DNA of 5,388 nt from the NCBI GenBank assembly GCA_009930445.1, contig RZYD01000179.1, positions 1-5,388 of the forward strand. Direction: 5' to 3'. Positions within the stretch are counted from its first letter, which is position 1, and each line of letters begins with the position of its first letter. The notes under the pieces are model-generated. The model made no database searches and had not been told where the DNA came from. It saw nothing but the letters and a program-made list of their open reading frames with translations. This DNA comes from Bacteroidia bacterium (GTDB lineage: Bacteria; Bacteroidota; Bacteroidia; Bacteroidales; BM520). Positions 1 through 5,388 of this stretch are shown here, piece after piece. The position numbers and the translations under genes were made by a program.

Positions 1-1479
1 CTGTCGGCAGATTATGAAAATACAACCTACGCATGGGACGCCATGGAAGATCACCTTTCGAACCCAAACCTTGCCGTGGCAGAATTGCTTTACCATGCAG
101 GTGTGGGGGTAAATATGGATTATGGACCCAATGGGTCAGGAATGTATAATCATTCGGCTGATTATGTATTGAAAACCTATTTTAAATATGCCGCGGAAAC
201 AAATTATATTTTCAAGGACAGCACAACACTTGCATGGGATTCCATTCTTCTGGACAATCTCAACCACCGACGTCCACTTTACTATGCAGGCTGGACCGCC
301 GACAGTCTGATAAATATCTCCGGGCACGCCTTTGTGTGTGATGGGTATGAAACCGAAGAATACTTCCATTTCAACTGGGGATGGGGAGGCTCCTACGACG
401 GATATTTCTATATCGATAATCTGAATCCCGGAATTAATTTTAATTTTGGTCAGGAAGTAATTACCAACCTTTACCCCGACACCCTGAATTATACCTATCC
501 TCCCCCAATGGCTGATTTTAGCCATCTGCACACCATTAACGGAACGTTAACCGATGGAAGCGGGCCTAAAAATTATGAACCCGGAACAATACGGGAATGG
601 CTGCTAACTCCCGGTGATGCAAATTATGACAGTATTACCTCGATAAATTTTTCCTTTCCGCAGCTGGAACTCACCAATAGTGAAGCTTGGATTCGAATTT
701 ACGACGGTGCCGGAGTTACTGCTCCCCTGGTGGCTGAAATCACCGGAAATCAGGCCCCCGCACTAATTAGCACAGCCGACACCGCATTCATCATCTTTAA
801 TGCAGGGGAAATGGAAGCGGCCCAAGGTTGGAAAATGCGCTTTGCTTCCACACTTCCGGTGTATTGTAGCGGAATGATCTCCATAAACGATGTATCCGGG
901 GTTATTTCAGACGGTTCAGAAGAATATCTTTACCCCGGGAATAACCTCTGCCGCTTCTGGATTAAAGAGGTCGGAAGCTGGGATAACCTTTTTCTACATA
1001 TTGACCACCTGAATCTTGCCGATCCCGGAGACAAACTGGAAATACTCGACCCTTCCGTCAATCCTCCAATAACGCTGGAATCTTTTACCGGCCCGATCGC
1101 CCTGTCTGATTATTTAATAAACGGCCAAAACAACCAGCTTTTTATCCTCTTTCAAACAAATGGAATCTACAATTCCGATGGGTTTACCGCTTCCTTTCAG
1201 CGTAGTATGGTCGGAAACCAACCCGTGGCTATCCCTGAAAATATAGCAGTTTACCCACAACCGGCTTCCAATTTCTTGTATATTAAGGCACCTGAAGAAA
1301 CCGGTACCCTCTCAAAAATCGAAATCTTTAACACCTCCGGGAAAAATGTGCGCATGATTCTTCCGGCAAATCAACAATCTGCCAAAATTTCTGTTTCTTC
1401 TCTGGCCGAAGGTCTTTACTTGTTGAAAATATATGTCGGGAAATCCTGCATCAACAAAAAAATTCTGATTCAACGCTGA
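1..1479 (+). CDS. C10 (streptopain-like) cysteine peptidase with two CUB-like domains and a T9SS sorting domain, 5' partial
   Basis: The reading frame is open from base 1, so the Met codon at 43 is internal and the true start is off the left edge. Numbering codons from base 1, residues 1-158 match the C-terminal half of the C10 peptidase fold. They include a Tyr-x-Trp-Asp segment, a MDYGPNGSG loop (39-47), the GHAFVCDGY segment with the probable catalytic His at 109, and the NWGWGGS motif (125-131) that carries the conserved Trp. The catalytic Cys and any signal peptide or propeptide are upstream and not visible. Two CUB-like beta domains follow (about 172-284 and 287-402). Each has a DGSG/DGSE loop, and only the second has a likely disulfide pair (Cys289 and Cys317). 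The last ~80 residues are a type A T9SS sorting domain, with VYPQPASN, IEIFNTSGK, LAEGLYLLKI and a basic KKILIQR end. The family hydrolyses proteins, and the sorting domain predicts export through the T9SS and attachment or release at the surface. The gene appears intact up to its TGA stop. Confidence 0.9.
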   Translation: MSADYENTTYAWDAMEDHLSNPNLAVAELLYHAGVGVNMDYGPNGSGMYNHSADYVLKTYFKYAAETNYIFKDSTTLAWDSILLDNLNHRRPLYYAGWTADSLINISGHAFVCDGYETEEYFHFNWGWGGSYDGYFYIDNLNPGINFNFGQEVITNLYPDTLNYTYPPPMADFSHLHTINGTLTDGSGPKNYEPGTIREWLLTPGDANYDSITSINFSFPQLELTNSEAWIRIYDGAGVTAPLVAEITGNQAPALISTADTAFIIFNAGEMEAAQGWKMRFASTLPVYCSGMISINDVSGVISDGSEEYLYPGNNLCRFWIKEVGSWDNLFLHIDHLNLADPGDKLEILDPSVNPPITLESFTGPIALSDYLINGQNNQLFILFQTNGIYNSDGFTASFQRSMVGNQPVAIPENIAVYPQPASNFLYIKAPEETGTLSKIEIFNTSGKNVRMILPANQQSAKISVSSLAEGLYLLKIYVGKSCINKKILIQR

Positions 1480-1550
1480 CAAATTTCTGTAAAGGCATAA
1501 TTATTGATATATATAAATATAGATATATAAATAACAATAAATTATCAAGT
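1480..1550. other. AT-rich intergenic spacer with imperfect inverted repeat
   Basis: This spacer separates the peptidase gene from the thioredoxin gene. Its middle is almost pure A/T, with two related GATATATA runs at about 1506-1513 and 1522-1529. TTATTG (1501-1506) and CAATAA (1535-1540) form a short inverted pair around them. The pairing is weak, there is no GC-rich stem and no following T-run, so I do not call an intrinsic terminator. No exact TAnnTTTG -7 element is present. The thioredoxin promoter may lie here, but I cannot place it. There is no Shine-Dalgarno sequence before the ATG at 1551, only an A/T-rich leader, as is usual in Bacteroidota. Confidence 0.45.
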
Positions 1551-2030
1551 ATGAGAAAAATGATGACACTACTGTTGGTTGGATTGCTAACGTTACCGAT
1601 AACACTGACCGCATCCACCGACGGTGAGGGTAAGGCAGACGCTTCACCGGCGAACAAGCACGATGGGAAAGTAATTCACATTACTACTGAGCAGTTCAAA
1701 GAATTGATATGGGATTATGAAAAAAATCCTGATCAGTGGGTATACAAGGGTGATCTTCCCTGTATGGTTGATTTTTATGCCGATTGGTGCCGGCCCTGTA
1801 AAATAATTGCACCGATCATGGATGAATTGGCGGAAGAGTATAAAGGAGAAATCTATATTTATAAGGTGGATACGGATAAAGAAAAGGAAATTGCCAGTAT
1901 TTTTAATATCCGCAGTATTCCCTCGCTGCTGATGATTCCAATGGAAGGCAAACCACAGATGGCTACAGGGGCATTACCAAAGCCTACATTCGTCGAAATC
2001 ATCGATAAAGTCTTGTTAGGCAACGAATAA
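1551..2030 (+). CDS. Exported thioredoxin-fold protein, CRPC active site
   Basis: This 159-residue protein starts with a Sec-type signal sequence: basic MRKMM, a hydrophobic stretch over residues 5-20, and a possible cleavage near the Ala/Ser at 21-22. A polar linker follows to about residue 40, so the protein is expected in the periplasm. Residues 41-157 form a single thioredoxin domain. Its active site is FYADWCRPCK, with Cys80 and Cys83, and the cis-Pro loop is IRSIPS, with Pro124. VDTDKEKE and the conserved hydrophobic strands also fit the fold. The family catalyses thiol-disulfide exchange. In the periplasm it may reduce or isomerise disulfides of envelope proteins if an inner-membrane donor supplies electrons; no such donor gene is visible here. 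The usual CGPC is replaced by CRPC, which could shift redox potential. A third Cys (71) lies on the strand just before the active site. The WbqC-family gene starts 5 bases after the stop, which suggests cotranscription. The fold call is very secure; the role is inferred. Confidence 0.93.
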   Translation: MRKMMTLLLVGLLTLPITLTASTDGEGKADASPANKHDGKVIHITTEQFKELIWDYEKNPDQWVYKGDLPCMVDFYADWCRPCKIIAPIMDELAEEYKGEIYIYKVDTDKEKEIASIFNIRSIPSLLMIPMEGKPQMATGALPKPTFVEIIDKVLLGNE

Positions 2031-2035
2031 TAAGA

Positions 2036-2701
2036 ATGGAAAATTATACCGTTTTTTCCACGGCCACTTTTCCGCCAGTCAGCTATATGGTTTATATGCT
2101 GCTGGCGGAAAAGCCATTAATTGACCTTGGAGAAAACTTTGTAAAGCAGACTTTCCGCAACCGATATCGGATTGGGACGTCATCAGGGGTTCAATCCTTA
2201 TCACTGCCGGTGATTAAAACGGAAGGCCATCATACGCCGGTGAATAAAATCATACTTTCGGACCAAATGCCCTGGCGACGTACACAATGGAGAACCCTGG
2301 AAGCCGCATACCGAAATTCGCCATTTTTTATTCATTATCAGGATCAGGTAAAGAAACTACTTTTCAATTCAGCCCATCACCTTCATGCGTATAATAAAAC
2401 AATTTTTAGTGGCCTTTGCCACCTAATGGGATGCACATGCAACCCGGAATATCATACGCAATTTTTCAATAAAGCAGGTTATGATTTAAGAAACAGTATC
2501 CATCCAAAAAAGAACAATATATTAACACATATTATTATAGAACATCCCTACCACCAGGTTTTTGAAGAAAAAACAGGATTCCTGCCTGACCTGAGTCTGG
2601 TGGATGTTTTATTTAACCTTGGGCCAGAATCCAGAACGTACATTCAGGCTTTGATTAGTCATTATTTAAGAGCCTCAGCCGGATATTCGATACGTACATG
2701 A
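2036..2701 (+). CDS. WbqC-family protein
   Basis: This 221-residue protein matches the Bacteroidota form of the WbqC family at full length. The recognisable conserved blocks are the N-terminal STATFPPVSY (8-17), GENFVKQTFRNRYRI (32-46), LSLPV (55-59), the W80/W85 region with AAYRNSPFF (90-98), DLRNSIHPK (150-158), and the C-terminal PYHQVFEEKTGFLPDLSLVDVLFNLGPES block (171-199). The family is named after a gene in a Pseudomonas O-antigen locus, but its biochemical activity is not established as far as I know. No signal peptide or membrane segment is visible, so it is probably cytoplasmic. Cys128, Cys133 and Cys135 form a small cluster whose role is unknown. The ATG is chosen because the conserved N-terminal block begins only a few residues later and the spacing to the thioredoxin gene is 5 bases. 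The 3' end overlaps the convergent phosphodiesterase gene by 40 bp. No glycan-biosynthesis genes are nearby to support an O-antigen role. Confidence 0.9.
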   Translation: MENYTVFSTATFPPVSYMVYMLLAEKPLIDLGENFVKQTFRNRYRIGTSSGVQSLSLPVIKTEGHHTPVNKIILSDQMPWRRTQWRTLEAAYRNSPFFIHYQDQVKKLLFNSAHHLHAYNKTIFSGLCHLMGCTCNPEYHTQFFNKAGYDLRNSIHPKKNNILTHIIIEHPYHQVFEEKTGFLPDLSLVDVLFNLGPESRTYIQALISHYLRASAGYSIRT

Positions 2702-4740
2702 TACATATTCTTAATTTTATGTTTCATAACTTCTTTTACAACCGCAATGTCCTTAAAGGTAATGGAAGCATTTTCAAACTGACGTAGTGCAATTTGTCGG
2801 TTTACAATGTTCTCCACCAGGTTATTAATGGTTGAGTCAGAAGGTTCTTTTAGTGTTCGTGAGGCTGCTTCGACTGAATCGGCCATCATCAGTACACAGG
2901 TTTCACGGGAAAAGGGTTCCGGTCCGGGATAAGTATAGATACGTTCATCCGGTGCTGAATCAGCGTCCTCTTTTTGTGCCATGGCGTAGAAATAGCCAAT
3001 TTTACCAGTGCCATGGTGAGTGCGGATAAAATCGATAATCTGGTCGGGCAATTTATAGCGTCGGGCCCGGTCGACACCCAGGATAACATGACTTTTTATT
3101 ATTGCAGCACTCTCTTCGTTGCTTAATTCATCATGAGGGCTTACCGAGCCCACTTGATTTTCAACAAAATACTGCGAATTATCAATTTTTCCAATGTCGT
3201 GGTATAAAGCGCCGGTACGCACCAGTAATGGATTACCGCCAATAGCCCGCACGGCCTCCTCCGCCAGATTTGCCACCATAATACTATGTTGAAAAGTTCC
3301 GGGTGCCTCATCTGCCAGAATACGCAGCAACCGGTTATTCGTATCCGAAAGTTCCATTAGTGTGATATCTGTGACTTTTTTAAAGAGTTTCTCATAAATA
3401 TAAATTATGGGAAAAGCGAGCAACAGCATAACACCATTAAGAAAAAACTGCAGGAATATCCGTGGATTTATCTCCAGAAAACTTACGTCCTGTATCATCT
3501 GGAGTGCCAGATAAATAATAGAATAGGTAATAAATACGACCAGGCTGGTAAAGAAAAACTGCGAACGGCGCTGGAAATGGACTATCGTAATGATGGTAAT
3601 AATCCCCGTTATCAATTGCAGGTAAATAAATTCAAAACTATTCGGAACCAAAAAACCGGTAATAATCAATACAATAAACAGAGAAAATAAAGCAAGATTA
3701 TTATCGTAGAATACCCGAATAATAACCGGAACAAGACAAACCGGAACAAGAAAAACATAATCGGGACGAATATCCACCACCAGACTGCAGAGTGCAATCA
3801 TTACCAGGATAGTAGATAATACCAAAACAAAATCGCGACGCCCCATTAATATTTCCTTTCGAAAGAAAAACAAGAAAAGTACAAAAGCAAGCATAGAGAT
3901 AATTGCCAGAAGAATTTGCCCTAAAAAAATCCATCCCCGGCTATTGTCGCTACCCAGCCGTTGGCCATATTCGGTTTTCAGCGAATTCAAAATTTGAAAA
4001 CGATCGCTGGTAATCAAATCACCGCGTGCAATGATTCGTTCACCTTTCTGCACCATTCCACGGGTAGGCGATATTTTTTTCAGCGAATTCATTAATAGCT
4101 TCTCGGTCGATTCCTGGTCGTGTTGTACATCCTGGACCAGTAAATTCACCAGACGTGCATGAATAGCACCTTTGGCTCGATGATTTTTTTCAGACCGATA
4201 GATGTAATCCCGGGCAGAAGTTACCGTGTAAAAAGAAGCAATCTCCCGGGGTTCAGCCTCCTGTCCGCTGCGCAACATCACCAAAGAAGCAGGAGATTTC
4301 TCTTCGATAATCGGCACCATTTCAATAATTCCTACAGCAAACAAGCTATCCAGCAAACCTGCGTAGTAAGTAAACCACCGGTTTTGCTGAACAGAATCCG
4401 GAAAAACCCCTTTCAAATCAGATTCCAACGACTGATAAAACCACTGTGTAAATTCCCTTTTTGTTTTCTGGACCATTGACGGATCCTTCACAAAAACAGG
4501 CGTCAGATTCTCAAGTACCTCTTTTTTTTCCGCTTCCAGCTCATCCGCAGTTTTATAGATTGGAAAATCATAAGGAGCAATCAGATCCTCATGCAACCAG
4601 GGCCTGCCTTGCTGGAAGTCGTATTTAAATTTACCTTCCCTTGGAAATAAATATACAATAAACGCTACACTAAACAGAAACAGGATTATCCGGTTTAGCA
4701 CGCGTCCATTCCGGCTAAACCACTCGATTATTGATTGCAT
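2662..4740 (-). CDS. pgpH: 7TM-HD family membrane phosphodiesterase (PgpH-type, predicted cyclic-di-AMP hydrolase)
   Basis: The full-length 692-residue protein has the canonical 7TMR-HD architecture. An N-terminal membrane anchor (about 15-32) is followed by an extracytoplasmic 7TMR-HDED domain (about 35-265), including KGERIIARGDLIT (232-244). Seven membrane helices follow at roughly 270-293, 304-322, 328-342, 348-364, 370-388, 395-415 and 427-448. A cytoplasmic HD domain spans about 465-660. Candidate metal ligands are all present: His485, His514-Asp515 within HDIGK, His551, His575-His576 (THHGT) and Asp621 (MMADSVEA). The eight membrane passes place the HD domain in the cytoplasm. In Listeria, PgpH of this family hydrolyses cyclic-di-AMP to pApA, linking it to turgor, potassium and cell-wall control. 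Activity here is inferred from the complete motif set. The start ATG sits directly before the anchor. The gene is divergent from the NlpC/P60 gene, shares its promoter region, and ends inside the WbqC gene. No frameshift or missing residue is evident. Confidence 0.93.
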   Translation of the reverse strand: MQSIIEWFSRNGRVLNRIILFLFSVAFIVYLFPREGKFKYDFQQGRPWLHEDLIAPYDFPIYKTADELEAEKKEVLENLTPVFVKDPSMVQKTKREFTQWFYQSLESDLKGVFPDSVQQNRWFTYYAGLLDSLFAVGIIEMVPIIEEKSPASLVMLRSGQEAEPREIASFYTVTSARDYIYRSEKNHRAKGAIHARLVNLLVQDVQHDQESTEKLLMNSLKKISPTRGMVQKGERIIARGDLITSDRFQILNSLKTEYGQRLGSDNSRGWIFLGQILLAIISMLAFVLFLFFFRKEILMGRRDFVLVLSTILVMIALCSLVVDIRPDYVFLVPVCLVPVIIRVFYDNNLALFSLFIVLIITGFLVPNSFEFIYLQLITGIITIITIVHFQRRSQFFFTSLVVFITYSIIYLALQMIQDVSFLEINPRIFLQFFLNGVMLLLAFPIIYIYEKLFKKVTDITLMELSDTNNRLLRILADEAPGTFQHSIMVANLAEEAVRAIGGNPLLVRTGALYHDIGKIDNSQYFVENQVGSVSPHDELSNEESAAIIKSHVILGVDRARRYKLPDQIIDFIRTHHGTGKIGYFYAMAQKEDADSAPDERIYTYPGPEPFSRETCVLMMADSVEAASRTLKEPSDSTINNLVENIVNRQIALRQFENASITFKDIAVVKEVMKHKIKNMYHVRIEYPAEALK

Positions 4741-4799
4741 TCCGTCAGGTTTTTTTGTGAATCTTTCATCAGGTTAATTCTGAACAACCACTAAAAAAG

Positions 4800-4807
4800 T
4801 ATCTTTG
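4800..4807 (+). promoter_or_regulatory. Bacteroidota-type -7 element for the NlpC/P60 gene
   Basis: TATCTTTG is an exact match to the Bacteroidota sigma-ABfr -7 consensus TAnnTTTG. It lies about 65 bases before the start codon, which would give a leader of roughly 60 nt. A -33 TTG is not perfect: the best candidate is TTCTG at 4778-4782, with a 17-base gap that is slightly short. The call rests on the exact -7 match, its orientation and its position in the only intergenic space. The transcription start itself is not determined. Confidence 0.65.
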
Positions 4808-4819
4808 TACGATAAAAGA

Positions 4820-4827
4820 CAAAAGTA
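4820..4827 (-). promoter_or_regulatory. Possible Bacteroidota-type -7 element for the phosphodiesterase gene
   Basis: Read on the minus strand, these bases are TACTTTTG, matching TAnnTTTG. The element is correctly oriented and about 80 bases before the phosphodiesterase start codon, giving a leader of some 70 nt. A near-match, TATCTTTTG, lies just upstream on the same strand (4838-4830) and could be an alternative. I see no clear -33 TTG; the corresponding region reads GTTAAAC on the minus strand. Because the region is A/T-rich, a chance match is possible, so confidence is moderate. Confidence 0.45.
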
Positions 4828-4872
4828 AACAAAAGATAGGAAAGTTTAACGGATCAGTCTAAACCTACAGCT

Positions 4873-5388
4873 ATGAACGCAGGAATCATTATAACCGGAG
4901 TATCTGCTGTTCGCCGTCAACCGGATCATTGTTCGGAGATGACCAACCAATTGCTTTTTGGTGAAATTGTTACCATACTGGAAATTCAGGGCGAGTGGGC
5001 TTCCATCGTATCGCAGTCCGACCAGTATCCCGGCTTTATTCTTTTTTCACATCTACGCCTATTACTAAATCATTCAGCCCAGGCCCAGCTAAAAAAAAAC
5101 AATGCCATCACGGCAGATTGGGTTTCTATCGTTAAAAACGATCAACCGGAAAGTCGGATGATTGTTCCACCGGGAGCCATGCTTTATGAATTTCAGGATA
5201 ACCACTTTCGGATTGAAAAGGAGCGTTGGACAATAGAAACGCAGGTACTTCAGCCCAACCCGGAAATGCTTTCCACCGGCGACATCAGGTCGTATAGCCT
5301 GCGTTTCCTGAATACGCCATATTTATGGGGTGGCAAAACCCCTTTTGGTCTCGACTGCAGTGGATTCACGCAACTTGTTTTTCGCATG
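4873..5388 (+). CDS. NlpC/P60 (C40) peptidoglycan-peptide endopeptidase with N-terminal SH3 domains, 3' partial
   Basis: The frame runs open from the ATG to the right edge, with 172 codons visible and no stop. Residues 1-65 form an SH3b-like domain, with VRRQP, the SEMTNQLLFGE motif (21-31) and DQYPGFI (50-56). Residues 70-130 fit the second SH3 module of the Bacteroidota dipeptidyl-peptidase VI/YkfC group. The NlpC/P60 catalytic domain starts near 137, with FLNTPYLWGGKTPFGLDCSGF. Cys162 is the predicted nucleophile; the catalytic His and third polar residue are beyond the edge. Characterised relatives cleave the gamma-D-Glu to diamino acid bond in peptidoglycan peptides with a free N-terminal L-Ala, mostly in wall-peptide recycling. 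No signal peptide is visible, which favours a cytoplasmic recycling role over wall remodelling. No in-frame ATG lies in the nearby upstream bases, and the first residues already belong to the SH3 fold, supporting this start. An A9 tract lies in frame at 5091-5099. Confidence 0.93.
   Translation, partial: MNAGIIITGVSAVRRQPDHCSEMTNQLLFGEIVTILEIQGEWASIVSQSDQYPGFILFSHLRLLLNHSAQAQLKKNNAITADWVSIVKNDQPESRMIVPPGAMLYEFQDNHFRIEKERWTIETQVLQPNPEMLSTGDIRSYSLRFLNTPYLWGGKTPFGLDCSGFTQLVFRM

Noticed and set aside
43..45. ATG at 43 as the start of the peptidase gene
   Set aside because: The frame is open upstream to base 1, and those codons encode family-typical residues (Tyr-Ala-Trp-Asp). A start here would also leave the enzyme without its catalytic Cys and signal peptide.
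136..531. 131-codon open frame on the minus strand
   Set aside because: It lies entirely opposite the C10 peptidase domain, which has clear family motifs, and its translation shows no recognisable domain.
1501..1540. AT-rich inverted repeat considered as an intrinsic terminator
   Set aside because: The stem would be short, interrupted and nearly all A/T, with no U-tract after it. It would not be stable enough to call.
1451..1657. 68-codon minus-strand frame across the AT-rich spacer
   Set aside because: It overlaps the end of the peptidase gene and the thioredoxin signal peptide, and its Tyr/Ile/Leu-rich middle is just translated A/T repeat.
3975..4091. 15-base direct repeat TTTTCAGCGAATTCA at 3975-3989 and 4077-4091
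   Set aside because: Both copies encode Asn-Ser-Leu-Lys in the same frame, 34 codons apart, inside an otherwise normal HDED domain. There is no third copy or array, so chance or a small internal similarity explains it.
4159..4479. 106-codon open frame on the plus strand
   Set aside because: It is antisense to the HDED domain of the phosphodiesterase. The translation is rich in Arg, Pro and Ser with no recognisable motif, as expected of a shadow frame.
4748..4756. T7 run just upstream of the phosphodiesterase start, considered as a terminator
   Set aside because: No GC-rich hairpin precedes it on either strand. On the minus strand it simply gives an A-rich leader before the ATG, common in Bacteroidota.

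Overview
The window looks like a chromosomal stretch from a member of the Bacteroidota, most likely the Bacteroidales or a close relative. Four signs point there: a secreted peptidase ending in a type IX secretion (Por/T9SS) C-terminal sorting domain, a Bacteroidota-style WbqC-family protein, exact TAnnTTTG promoter hexamers (the Bacteroidota -7 element), and the absence of clear Shine-Dalgarno sequences before the starts. Composition is moderate to slightly AT-rich and even across all genes. I see no tRNA, rRNA, CRISPR array, insertion sequence or prophage gene.

Layout. (1) The window opens inside a + strand gene for a C10 (streptopain/SpeB-like) cysteine peptidase, which continues into two CUB-like domains and a T9SS sorting domain. 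Its N-terminus, with the signal peptide and catalytic Cys, lies off the left edge. (2) After a 71-base, very AT-rich gap comes a short exported thioredoxin with a CRPC active site. It is followed after only 5 bases by a WbqC-family gene, and the two probably form an operon. (3) A long - strand gene for a 7TM-HD phosphodiesterase (PgpH type, predicted cyclic-di-AMP hydrolysis) converges on the WbqC gene, and their 3' ends overlap by 40 bp. (4) A 132-bp divergent intergenic region carries Bacteroidota-type -7 elements on both strands. Its right side leads into a + strand NlpC/P60 endopeptidase with N-terminal SH3 domains, cut by the right edge just after its catalytic Cys.

The common theme is the cell envelope: a secreted protease, an extracytoplasmic thiol-redox protein, a protein of a family first tied to O-antigen loci, a c-di-AMP phosphodiesterase and a peptidoglycan-peptide hydrolase. 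Only the thioredoxin/WbqC pair and the shared phosphodiesterase/endopeptidase promoter region suggest direct regulatory links. I find no convincing new multi-gene system. The points most worth a second look are the face-to-face promoters, the CRPC thioredoxin, the overlapping convergent 3' ends and the domain architecture of the C10 peptidase.
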